Source: Syncephalastrum monosporum B8922 (taxonomy: Eukaryota > Mucoromycota > Mucoromycetes > Mucorales > Syncephalastraceae). From it: a DNA stretch of 64,000 nucleotides. Below are positions 44,286-58,956 of this stretch, in pieces. The first letter of the stretch is position 1, and every line of letters starts with the position of its first letter. The notes beneath the pieces are model-generated. The model searched no databases. It saw nothing but the letters and a program-made list of their open reading frames with translations, and was not told the origin of the DNA. The stretch spans positions 1 to 64,000 of the forward strand of contig JNEN01000829.1 in the NCBI GenBank assembly GCA_000697355.1. Reading direction: 5' to 3'. Both the position numbers and the translations under genes were made by a program.

Positions 44286-45699
44286 GGCAACAGTTGTGTT
44301 GAAAGAGAGGGTAAGAAAAGAAAAGAGAAGAAGAGCAATAGGACCAGAAGCAGTCGCGGGGCCCACACGACATCGTCCCAATCTGCTCTGTATCCTCATC
44401 TTTCAAACTCAGTCGCTGACACTTGAACTTAGCAGACCTCAAAGCTATCCCTTCCACGTGTCAGCCCAGAGGTCATGATACACTCTTGCTTGTTGCAGTC
44501 TATACAATCTTTTGTAGCTTAAGATCTTTCATCTTAGCGAGTACGTACCGTAGTGACGCGTGACTGTATAACATGTGGCCGCCTGGTACCTATGGTGACG
44601 TAGCCAATGGGAGAAGCAACAGCAACGGCACCACCAACTGCCTGTTCATCGTATGCGCGAGATAAAGCGGGTAATGATTGATTACCATTGGAGACTTGTG
44701 CATATTTCTAGCTAACCTTTGTTGTGCAACAACGTGTGCTTCCTACTATTTTTGCCGCTGATTCAAGCCCCACTTGTCAGCAGTTTTCACCTTAATCCAG
44801 AGACGGTAATGCGTATTGTTATTTATTCTGCAGCACAATGCTATTCCGCCTCCGCTTTCCCCAGAATTTGTTTAGTTGGTTGGTACGCATAATACATTGT
44901 ACTCTGTAGTCAAGCAAGGAAAACGTGTTGCAAAGTATCCGCATCTCTGTCTACCAAGATCGACGCGCACGGGTATTCAGAAAGTCTCCTGTTTGCCTCT
45001 ACTATTTTATACCAATAAACCCACGGTCCCCGACTCTGTTTCATCCTAACACAATGAGACGATTTAATTACATATGTATGTTGCTTCTTTGATCCCAGAA
45101 AACTAGCCTTGTTATCAAAATTTGATGGCCATCTAGCTGGGGATGAGGGCCCATGCTATACGGACGTATGCATATGTATGCACCTTTATTCATGTCAAAG
45201 GGCTGCTTGAGGAAGCAGATCACGTATACATCTCATTTGATGAATCAAAGCGAAACTTATGTAATACAGTCCACGCACAGATAATCATGCTCAATACATC
45301 TTTAGTCGTCTGCACATACATACGACGCATTCACATTATAACCTAAGCGTGAGTTATGTGTTCGATAAAAATGCAAAAAAATAAACAACTATCGGCTGCG
45401 CTAGCAATGTACGTGTACGAAAAGAAAGGTATCGAGCATCAGATCCAAGTTTACAACTGAAATCAATGATAACGTGGTATATCCTGCATGAACACGCGAC
45501 CGCTTGCCAAAGATCGGCTTCCTGACGATACGGCAGGGGAGGGGTCTTTATGTTACTGCGCATACACTAATAGAATAGGAGGTTGGCAATTTTTGTGACC
45601 TGCCGTTTCCCACAATTTATATCTGTGCCCTCAGCGGCAGCCATTCTTTCCTCCCTTTTCTCTTTCATTTTTCTTCTTTTTTTATATTTCTTTTTCGCA
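44286..45699. other. Intergenic, divergent
   Basis: 1.4 kb between the divergent VAP and bystin genes. I looked for tRNA-like T-loops and short conserved ORFs and found none. CT-rich leader at 45650-45698 precedes bystin. Confidence 0.45.
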
Positions 45700-47352
45700 A
45701 TGGGGAAATATGAGCTGGAGCACAGATTTCCTATCGACCGGCATGACCCCATCCATCCACACAATCCTCATCTTGGCAAGCTCGTTCACACTTGGGATGC
45801 GCCGACTGTCTTAATTGATACACTGGGTGTCGCAGAAAGAAACGACCCTGAGGTAACCGACATAGCCGGCCCCTCCCCTACCAACCTGTGTGGGATCACC
45901 ATACAATCTAACCTTGTGTGACTCTGGGCATATATGTTTATATTTCTTCCCTCTCTTTTCTGAAATGATACAAACATTCCAGCTCTCTGGAAAAGTCGTG
46001 GAAATTGCACGGAGGCAGCAGGAACGAAGTCACCGACTGCGCGAAGACGAGGAAGAAGAGTGAGTAACACAGAAAGGTACCCTGAAGAGGCGATCTAAAT
46101 GACAGCGCGTGATCTCCGCAATCTCTGCCATATTAGACTCGCTCTTTTGCAAGCCGGGAAACTGTCCCTTGCCGCCAACATCAACACGACCGACGTGGGC
46201 GAAATTCGTCATGTCGAAATACCCAAAGAAGATATAGATCTGTTCAACAACGACCCAGCGTGGCATAGTGAAATTGAAGAACTTCAGTCTCAATATCAGC
46301 CTTACAGAGATCTATACCAGAAATTAAACAGTGGAAAACACGATGATAGCCGATACAAGAAGAATGGTATTTGGAGTACAACGTCTCAAGCTAATTGGAT
46401 GACTTATATTTTGTCAAGGACAAGAAGATCCCAATTGCCTTTCGTCTACTTCAAACCCCAACGTCCTAGAAGCATATACAAGGCAAGTCACCTTTTTCAT
46501 TTCTGCAACCTGCTGTTTTATGCAATGTATGACTTTGATTAACTCCTTTGCATATGTTTGTATCAATGCACTGCAGGTTGGGTGAGGTACTCTCGACATT
46601 CAAGGCAGGCCAAATATTGCCAAAAACATTCAAAATCATCCCGTCTTTATCCAATTGGGAAGAAATTCTTGCCATGACACGCCCCGAATTTTGGTCGCCT
46701 CATGCGACCTATGAAATGACATCTCTTTTCGTGAACCATCCAAAGGCGCGTCAAACTCAAAGGTATGCAGATTTATAAAGGCAAGGTGGGAGCTCGTGAT
46801 GACAATTTTACTGGGGGTTGGGGCAGATTTTTTTCCTTGGTTCTGCTGGACAGAATTCGAGACGATCTATCGAACCCATCCATCTACCTTTGCGTCAAAA
46901 AGGCAGCGACGCATTGCGCCAAGGCATTCATTAAAGGTTTTCTGGTGCCACTGTGTGAGTCAGGGACGTGCACGCTCCAGGAGGCAGCCGCCATTGGTGG
47001 TATCCTGAGGAGTGCCAAAATCCCTGCGGCGCATACGGCGCTCGCACTGGTCGCGCTAGCAGAGCTCCAGGACTACACGATGCCTGTCAGCGTTTTCATG
47101 AGCGCGCTTCTCGAGCGCCAAAGCCCTCTGCCGTGGCGAACGATCATCACGCTTGTACACCACTTTATGCGTTTTGAGCGCGACACGACGCGGACCTTGC
47201 CGCTGGTCTGGCACCAAGCCCTCCTGGCCCTCGTCGAAAATTACGAGCAAGATCTTGTACCTGAACAAAAAGAGGACCTCTTACATCTAGTAACACATCA
47301 TCATCCGTCTTTACCAAGGGTCAAGGAAATCCTCAGCGGTGCGTGCCTGTAA
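45700..47352 (+). CDS. ENP1: Bystin/Enp1, 40S ribosome assembly factor (411 aa)
   Basis: Exons 45700-45852, 45983-46059, 46137-46366, 46419-46482, 46577-46762, 46827-47352. The C-terminal bystin domain is clear: VLSTFKAGQILPKTFKIIP, LSNWEEILAMTRPEFWSPH, SLVLLDRIRDDLSNPSIYL, VPLCESGTCTLQEAAAIGGI and LPLVWHQALLALVENY. The N-terminal third is weakly conserved, as in other bystins, with a Glu-rich stretch after LSGKVVEIARRQQ. Enp1 is a nucleolar/cytoplasmic pre-40S factor needed for 18S rRNA maturation. Intron 4 (46483-46576) starts GCAAGT; joining it this way restores AYTRLGEVLSTF. Exon 3/4 boundaries are set by frame and a CTAAT branch. Confidence 0.9.
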
Positions 47353-47920
47353 TATACTAGAAATCATGATCTTACAAGCAGTACGTAAAAAATGGACATC
47401 TATTATTATCCCGACCCAGGTAATCTACACTTTCCGAACTTCGCAGTGGTGAAGCTGCCCAATAGCAGGTCTGTGTAACGATACCTTGATATCCGGGGTC
47501 TCGCAACTTTTACCTTGTGTGCATATTGATACCAGAAAGTGTGGCGTTTCTATTTCACGTACCTTAATTTCGTTAAGTCCTGTCCATCGGAAAAAGATAA
47601 CGCGAAATATGCTGTGTAAAATGGAGAGTGTCAAAGCTATGGCATATCAGCAGGGTCATCACATTCGCTTGATAATACAATGAGACGTCATGGTTCTATA
47701 GCTACACTGGATCAGATCAGAATTGAATAAAACTCAGAACCGATTGAATGGGTGTGTGTGTATGTGTTTGCGCGGTCCTGCATGACTTCACCCATTTCCT
47801 CCGTTTCCCCCGATCGTCCGCAACAACAATATACAGTATACATGCATACAAAGCCAGTTGAGGATTTTTCTTCCCTGATTTTCCCTTTTTCCCTTCCCTT
47901 GTTTTTTTTTCTCTCTTTGA
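47353..47920. other. Intergenic
   Basis: 568 bp between tandem genes. A short (TG)n run occurs at about 47750. No gene seen. Confidence 0.5.
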
Positions 47921-50900
47921 ATGTCGCTGGCTCCGTCCGCCGCTGCCTCTGCAGCGTCGTCCTCGCCATTCTTAACGGTCAGCCCAGTCGCCACAGCATT
48001 GTCCTCCTCCCTCTCCTTATCGTCGTCTGTCATTTCGTCGGTATCTTCGGCGACAAGCAGCGCATCCGAGCCAACGGCGACTGTAAATGGAGGCATCCCT
48101 TTCTTCAACAAACCACCCAGCTTTCCTGACGTACCCGGTACTTCCACTTACAGTGCACGGAATCAAAGCGGTCTCACCACTCAATTGCTTGTCTGCGCTG
48201 TTACGGGAACTATCTTGTTTCTTTTGTTTTGCTTTTTACGCCCGCGGTACGCTTTTTGACTTTTCACCTGGGAGAAGAGGGAGGGGGTTCACACTTTATC
48301 ATGTCAAAATGGCTAAAATCGAAACCCTTAATTTTTTTCGCCCCCTTCAGATGGACTGTGATATTTGCCCCGCGCCTCAACATGAAAAGGTATGCTTGTT
48401 GCATGCCGATAGGCACAGCTTCTTACTTTAAATTGGAGAAACAAACACGTAATACCCACGATCTCACACATTATGCGCACGCGCACCTTCCTTTTTTCCC
48501 GCCCACAGACACAAGCCGCCCGTATTACCCGATTCGATGTTCGGCTGGATCATCCCGCTGATAAAGATTGACCAACAGCAGCTGGTGAATAATGTCGGCC
48601 TGGATGCCGTGGTGGCAAGTATTACATTCAGGACACATCTTTCTGCAAAACATGCAGCAAAGGGAAAAGAAAGAAGTTAAAAACTAATTTTCTGGGTACC
48701 AACACATATGCAGATGCTGCAGTTCATTGTGATGGCCATCAAGCTTTTCTCGTGCTGTTCTTTTTTTGGCGTTGTCGCCTTGATACCAATCAGCGTCACC
48801 CGAGGAAATATCACCGAGGCTAATGTGACCAGCACTCTGGACCGCTTAGCCATCACTGTCCTCGAAGACGCCTCGAATTCACTGATCGCCTATCTGATCT
48901 TCATGTACCTTTTTTGTTTCCTCACCTTCTTTTTCCTGCATCAAAACTTCCGCACCTTTCTTTCCCTGCGATCCGAGTACCTCCTACGACTTTCCAAAAC
49001 GTTACCGTGCCGGTCCGTCATGGTCACAGGCATCCCGCGTCGGCTGCGCACTGATGAAGCTCTGGCGGACTATTACCAGCACCTCGGAATTGGACAAGTA
49101 GAAAGCGCACACGTCGTGCGGCACATTCGCAACTTGAACTCGCTGCTTAAAAAGCGAGCGTCTGCACTTGAGCATCTCGAAAAGGCCTATGCGCTGTACT
49201 GGGGCAATCCGTGCCCTATCCCGGACTACGATCCCGACCGAATTTTGGACGATGCGCAACTATATCAGCGCGTTGAGATGCAGCAGCGTGCTATCGAACA
49301 GGACGGACAGGCGATCCGAGAACAAAACGCCACGTTTCTTTCTGGATTAGTGGATCTGCCTGGTCGTCTAAGCCATGCCAGTGGTCGCAAGACGCGGAGG
49401 CCGCAGATACGACCTGGGTGGTACAATTTCTGTGGTAAAAAGGTCGACATGATTGACTATTATACCGAGAAGTTTGACGACCTGGATCGACAAGTCTGTG
49501 AAGCACGCCAGTCGGGAGACTTTGAGATGACCAACGTTGGATTCGTTACGTTTCAAGACATGTCAAGCGCGGTAAGTTGACAAACAAAAAGTACATATGC
49601 TTGTGTATATGTATGTAAAACTCAAACCCACCATTCAATAGCTCATTGCGTCTCAAATTGCCATCAACCCTGATCCTTTCAACTGCCGCACCATGGGTGC
49701 ATATGAGCCTCGCGACGTACTCTGGTACAATGTAATTATCCGTGGTCGCGAACGCCTCGTGCGCGAGACGTTGGTTTGGGCTGTCACCATCCTTCTGTCC
49801 TTCTTCTGGATTTTCCCCATCTCGGCCTTTTCTACCCTGACGAGCGTAGACACATTGCAACGTGTGTTTCCCAAGCTGGTGGATGCAGCCGAGGATTCGC
49901 CTATCCTGCAGAACATCATACAAGGCCTGATCCCCACTCTCGCCGTTAATATTTTCATGGCAATTCTTCCCTTGATTTTCGATGGTATATTAATCAGATA
50001 TACGAACCATAGCACAATAGCGTTACTCAATTCACATTATATAGCACTGGGTCATATTCAGGGCATTCGAGCTCGCAGTGCCATTGCAGAAGCCACCTTC
50101 AGCAAGTGAGTCGATTAGTACATATTTGGCTCTGAGTTATACTAACAATTTGTCATACAGGTACTTTTTCTTTCTTCTGTTCAATGTTGTCCTCGTCTTT
50201 ACAATTGCCAGTACGATTACGAAGACCATTGAAGAGTTGATCAACCATCCAGCTGAAGTTGCCAATTTGTTGGGCACTACCTTACCAGCTGTAAGTGAAA
50301 GAAAAAAAGAAAAAAAGGATGCACACGGGCATGTGAGATAATAAGTTTTGTTTCAGGTGGCCCCTTTCTTTATCAATTACACCATCCTTCAAGGCATGCT
50401 ATTGATGCCTATGGGGCTGCTTCTCATCGGTGCCCTCATAGTTCGAGGGTTTACACATGTCTTTCTCTGCAAAACGCCTCGAGATTACGCTCAAAACCGA
50501 ACGCCCTGGTCCTTTGATTATGGCACGGGCTACCCAAGCCCGCTGCTTATTTTCATCATTGTTCTGGAATACTCAACCATCTCGCCCATCATACTGCTTT
50601 TTGGTGCAGTCTATTTCTGCATCACCTACATTGTATACAAGTATCAGTTCCTCTATGGTAAGGCAGATGACTTACTACATAAAAAAATAGGGCTCATTTC
50701 TTTTTTTTTTCTATTATTTATTTGACAGTCTATTTTCGGCCATACGACGCCAACGGTGCGGCCTGGAACATGGTGTTCCCGCGTGTCATTGTTGGCATGA
50801 TTATTTTCCAGCTGACCATGATTGGTCTGTTTGTGCTCAAGAAATACATTGTGCTCGGCGTGCTGTGCGTGCCGCTGATTGTCATGACCGTCCTTTTCAA

Positions 50901-51747
50901 ACTGGTCATGGATGCAGCCTACAAAAAGAACTGCGAGCATCTGCCAATGCAGTTGTTGCGCGATAAAGTGAACCGACTTCCGACGCACCATGAAGCAGCC
51001 AAGGAGACATCCTCGAGCAAGTCTCGTGATTCGACAGCGACGCCGCCCTCCTTGACAGCCACACCTGCGACTGATTCCGAGAACGACACGGACGATGACG
51101 ATGACTCGTCCCACGACGACGACCAGGCAAAGAAGCTGGTGGACTCGACAGCCACAGTCCAGAATCGATGGCAGCGTGCCGTACATTTTGCCTCCTCCAA
51201 GGCTTCGCTTCAGCCACAGGCGAGTGATTCTGGGTCCCTTCAACCTCCCCAGCCGCTGTCACGAAGCCAATCGCGGCACAAGCGCGTGGTACTCGATGAA
51301 GATGATTATGAAGCGATCCCGGATCGACGGACCGATTACAGACAGCCGCCGATGATGCTAAATCCCGGGATTTTGGATACCGGTTTCAAAAAATATGGTA
51401 ACCCGGCGCTGGTGGGCGTCTTACCGCAGCTGTGGTTACCCGTCAAATGTCCCGTGTCGGGAGAAATCCGACAACCTCTCGATCGATCTAAGCGGCTTTC
51501 CAGCTCACATCGAAACAATGAACGTGGCCAGAGCAGCGGGCATCTGGCGTCTGATCTCGCACGCATGTTGCGTCGAGCGGAATCCGCCGCACGCCACCGT
51601 GCCGCCATCGCCTTAACAGTAGGAGGAAAAGGAGGAGGAGGACCAGATGGTGAAAGCGATCACAATAGCAGAAGCCTCGTGCCCGCGGACGCCCATCATA
51701 GTCAGCATGAGTTTCTAGCAAAGGAGGATAGGAATAAGACGCAATAG
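47921..51747 (+). CDS. CSC1/OSCA (TMEM63) calcium-permeable channel (1060 aa)
   Basis: Exons 47921-48246, 48351-48389, 48509-48614, 48714-49571, 49642-49984, 50045-50105, 50161-50290, 50357-50657, 50729-51747. A Ser/Thr-rich extracellular start precedes TM0 (TTQLLVCAVTGTILFLLFCF). Then RWTVIFAPRL, NNVGLDAVVM, a long cytosolic loop with CRSVMVTGIPRRLRTDEALA, NVGFVTFQDM and RDVLWYNVII, and the pore helices (FFWIFPISAFSTLTSVDTLQ, LEYSTISPIILLFGAVYFCI, YFRPYDANGAAWNMVFPRVI). These are RSN1/CSC1-family hallmarks: mechanically or osmotically gated cation channels of plasma or vacuolar membrane. About 250 C-terminal residues are disordered with an acidic DDDDDSSHDDD-like patch. Intron 3 (48615-48713) probably uses a GC donor. 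Confidence 0.93.
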
Positions 51748-52251
51748 GTAGTATGAAAGCAAAAAAAAACTGTATACGGTCATTATCAACATTCCCATTT
51801 GTAAATACATAAACTGTCAATACATGCAAAAACCGAAATACATGAAACATAAACCTATTTTATGCATTGCTGCAATGGGCTCGCTCAAGTGACCTGTAAC
51901 AAGTCCACGTCTAGGACACAGCTAGTCAGAGCCCGCGCTTTTATATAGAGGTACTGTGATCAGGGAGGTGCAGGTGCGTCGCGTGGAATGAAGTAAAGAA
52001 AGAGTATATTGTTGTTATGGATCGCCGGATCCGAAATGGAAATCAAAACAAAATCAACAGTGGAATGCCGTAAATGGCATCCCACACACACACATTAGTT
52101 CACACAAAGTGAGGAAGACTCTTCTTTCTTTTACTATTGCGCCTCCCCACATTCAGGCTCGCCACACGCGAACCAAGCGCGGCACTTTTTTGTCTCTTTT
52201 TCCCATCTTCCTCTTGTTTAAAACAACAACAGACAGACATACACACACACT
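51748..52251. other. Intergenic
   Basis: 504 bp with a short CA repeat at about 52083 and a TATA-like ATATAGAGG at 51943. YAK1 promoter region. Confidence 0.45.
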
Positions 52252-55610
<3,359 letters not shown>

Positions 55611-55712
55611 TATGTGAGGAGGAGCAGGAGTCAGGAATCAAAATACATTGGCATTGTGTGTGTGTGTGTTTTTATTATCGTTGCCATTCCCTTTTTTCTT
55701 GTGTACTTGTGA

Positions 55713-56494
55713 TTAGCGCCAAGAGTCCAGCTCTTCTGGATTCACGTAGACGTTCTCGCCATTTTCTCGTATCGTTTCTCGTAATTTGTCTCGTGGTAAT
55801 GGTTTTCGCATATCTATCGAGTTGTCAGTTGGGATCTCGAGTAAGATGACGACTTACCATAGGCATCTTCATTTGTTGCGCCTGAATAGTAGTTGCGCAC
55901 GCGTCGATAAACCGAGTATCCAAATTTACGATACATGCCTATCGCCACTGCGTTGGACACGCGCACATATAGATCGACAAACCATCCATTGTATCTACAG
56001 CCTTGGTTAGCACGCCACTTTTACGAATCGCCCCATGATACTCACGTCTTTTCAGAGACTTCTTCCAGGAGGTTCATCATACCATCGGCCAGGCCCAGCC
56101 GACGGTACTCTGGAGCCACTGTGATCGCTGTCACGTGTCCGTGCCAGTTTTTCCCTGTGCCTTCGGCTTTACCCATCACTGACAATGCCGTTAGCCACCA
56201 GCAAGCCAAATAGAGATAGCGTACCATAGCCCATGAGACGATCGTGAGGCGACATTTGAACGCAAAAGAGATCGGGCCATCGTGCAAGGTATTGCAGATA
56301 AAACGAAATGTTGTACTAATAAAACGGGCGTCAGTGGAAGTTTTCAGCCTCGTACGCGTCTTACGGTCTCGGTCAAGACATCCAGATTGCTGTCGAAAGC
56401 ATTAGACATGCTGCTCAAACACGGAGAAGCTTTTCTCTTACACGTTGTTGAATTCAAAGAGATCGGTTGCTTTGAATCGGCGTAACAAACTCAT
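55713..56494 (-). CDS. NAA20: NAA20, catalytic subunit of NatB (179 aa)
   Basis: Exons 56442-56494, 56365-56389 (25 nt), 56225-56315, 56046-56178, 55858-55994, 55713-55813. It starts MSLLRRFKATDLFEFNNVNL and keeps LTETYNISFYLQYLARWP, the GNAT acetyl-CoA motif VAPEYRRLGLA, VDLYVRVSNAVAIGMYRKFG and DAYDMRKPL. Every block matches Naa20/Nat3, which with Naa25 acetylates N-terminal Met-Asp/Glu/Asn at the ribosome. Length (179) equals the family norm. It shares a 119-bp divergent start region with ZNHIT3. Confidence 0.96.
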
Positions 56495-56613
56495 GGTGCT
56501 ATGAAGGGCGGGAAAAGGGAAACGGAAGTGCTAAATTGAGCAGCAACACATTTTTCCTGTCGTCTCTTCTCTTTTTTTTCCTGCAACCCAGCAGTTTCTT
56601 ATTTCTTCGAGCA
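56495..56613. promoter_or_regulatory. Bidirectional promoter, NAA20 / ZNHIT3-like
   Basis: Only 119 bp separate two divergent start codons, so both core promoters and leaders must overlap here. A T-rich run at 56571-56580 and the adjoining CT-rich stretch are the only visible features. Confidence 0.65.
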
Positions 56614-57271
56614 ATGGCAGGTCTATGCAAGATCTGTGCCAAAGAACAGAGTAAATACAAGTGCTCAACTTGCCGCATTGAATAGTAAGTGTCGATCGTC
56701 CACGATCGACTAATCACTTTATGTTGACGTGCTGACTGGTATGGTTATTAGCTGCTCCGTTGCTTGTTACAAGCAGCATAAAGAATACCCGTGTGAGCCC
56801 TACGTGGAGCCTCCGAAACGTACGAAAAAAATATTGCTTTTGTTGCATTAGGTTTATTCACATAAATCTATTTGTAGAACCTGAGCCACGAAAACCACTA
56901 CCTACGGACAAGATCAAAGAAAAGGAGCTATGGGAAGTCGACGAAGCAGAAGATGAGAGTCTATTGAAGGAGGATGAACTGCTGCGCATAGGTAAAGGAA
57001 GTCCTGTCCGTGTATGCCTTGCCGCTCATGACGCTGACTAGGTCACTCGGACGCAATACGAGAGTATCTACAGCGGTCTGATATACGGGAGATGGTCAAG
57101 CAGATCGATGCCTCCAAAGACCCCGAAAAGGACCTAGCAGAAGCACGTGCCAATGGCCCGCCGGAATTTGAAGCGTTCCTGAGGACCTTACTAAGAACGA
57201 CCGGTCGAGATAGCATGCTGATATCTGACGACGAGGACCCGTCAAGGCATGCTGGGCTGAATCCGCGCTAG
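56614..57271 (+). CDS. ZNHIT3-like HIT zinc-finger protein (160 aa)
   Basis: Exons 56614-56684, 56752-56819, 56878-56991, 57042-57271. The HIT finger occupies residues 5-39: CKICAKEQSKYKCSTC then CSVACYKQH and the closing Cys. An acidic linker (LWEVDEAEDESLLKEDELL) and a helical C-terminal part (IREYLQRSDIREMVKQID; FEAFLRTLLR) follow, as in ZNHIT3/Hit1, which helps assemble box C/D snoRNPs with the R2TP machinery. Length fits the family. Confidence 0.88.
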
Positions 57272-57665
57272 GAGCAAAAGAAAGAGAGAGTTAAGGGAGC
57301 TAGAATAAGGAAGGGACGGGGTTTTGTATATTTTTTTTTGTTTTGTTATAGACGGAAGGGAGAAAAAGGGAGATGGAAGAAAAATTTTGGGCATACATTT
57401 TACTATTTGCAAATAGCATGCACATAATACAATGATATCATCGTTTCAAAACTGCATATAAGATGGTGGGCGTGTCCGCTATAAAACCAAGCGGTGGGGA
57501 AGGGGGAAATCGAAAGATAAAGAAAGAGAGGCATAAAGAAAATGGGGAGGCACATATCAAAAGACAAAAAATAATAGAATATGAATCTGGATATGAGAAC
57601 GAAGGGAAGGCAGATCACGCATAGAATGAAAAAGGATGTAAGAATGACGAAACCTTCTGGGTTTC
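57272..57665. other. Convergent intergenic region
   Basis: 394 bp between the stops of two converging genes, rich in A/G runs on the plus strand. No gene seen. Confidence 0.5.
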
Positions 57666-58956
57666 TTAGTAATAGTTATCGTCGCCTGAGGGGTAGTCCA
57701 ACGTCACAGTGTGTGTGTGCGTGCTCGGTAGAGGACGGTCTCGTACGAGCCGGTCGATGCGGGCCTGATTCTTTTCGACAACAAGCGCCTTGAGCCAGCC
57801 AATCTCGCGTTCCAAGTTCTTAATGTGCAGTTCGAGTCGTTTTGACTTCTCGGTCATCTCGTACGCGGTACGTTGGAGCGCCTGCTCACGCATCTTTTTC
57901 TTGATCCGGAACCGGGCACTAGCGGCTGTATTACGCTTGCGCTTGTCGTCCTTGGAAAGACGGGTCGGACGACCGTCTCCGGCGTCTTCGCCTTCCTGAT
58001 GCTTCTTGCTCGAGCTGCGACCGGCCTTGCCTTTGCGTTGCTCGTTGCTATCCGAGTCCTCTTCCGAGTCCTCTTCCGACTCATTGCCGTCTTCCTCTTC
58101 TTCGGCAGGCTGCTCAATCAGGATGACTTCCTGCTTAGCGGAACGATTACGACGTTGACGGCCATCGACTTGAGTGGTCGCACGTCGCGAACGTCTGCGA
58201 GTGGGGGTCGTGGAAGGAACGGAGATACTCGCAGCTGGCTCAGGAAGGGCGTCGGTGAAGAAACCGGCAGCGTGGCCGTCCACAGAAACCGAAGGAGAAG
58301 GCATCGGCGTACTCCATCCGTGCGAGCTGCTATCTGTAGTCGATGACGAAGCGTAGTGCTGGCTGGCAAATTGTCCAAAATCCTGAGCGACATCTACAGT
58401 TCTCCATGAGCCTTTTGCATCTCGTAGATTATCAGTTTTACTTACCTTTTTGATGCGTTGGCCACGCAGCTTGTTGATTTTGGACAGGATGATTCCAGGC
58501 CTCATTACCGTATTGATGCGCAGATGAAGGCAGCATACCCGTCGTTGGAGTGGACGGGGCTGAAAGCTCTCCGGAATGTACACGGTGATGATGATGATGC
58601 ATATTACCAGGAGGACCTTGAGGCGACTGATCCAGTAAGAGGGCTTCCATATCGAATGCATGCCCAACAGGTTTCTCAATGGCGGTTGGGCTAGGGCAGA
58701 TCTCTTCTGGCTGGCGATGGTGAAGTGTCTTTCCGCACGAAGCTTTTTTGGTTGCGGCCGAGCCAGGCTCGACGTCAAACGTGAATTGGGCGTTGGCAAA
58801 AAAGTCCAGCTCGCGCTGCAATTCGGCGTCTGTTAGGATCGAGACGGGATCCATCTCCATATTCAAAGTATCGATAAATGACGGCTGCTTCAAGTTCAAG
58901 GCACCGTGGTTGGCAATAGCTGCTTGACGTTGGCTAGTATCCCTCGTGATTGTCAT
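57666..58956 (-). CDS. bZIP transcription factor (412 aa)
   Basis: Exons 58446-58956 and 57666-58393, in phase. The C-terminal bZIP spans about residues 312-378. Basic region KRKRNTAASARFRIKKK carries the N-x2-A-S-x-R-F-R pattern typical of fungal Met4/Cys3/Zip1-type factors, followed by zipper LELHIKNLEREIGWLKAL. Upstream are an acidic block (EEEEDGNESEEDSEEDSDSN), two basic patches, and Ser/His/Pro-rich regions suited to activation. Cys3-like factors control sulphur assimilation, and relatives act in stress or starvation. The exact regulon cannot be read. A long leader probably lies upstream (58957-59400). Confidence 0.9.
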
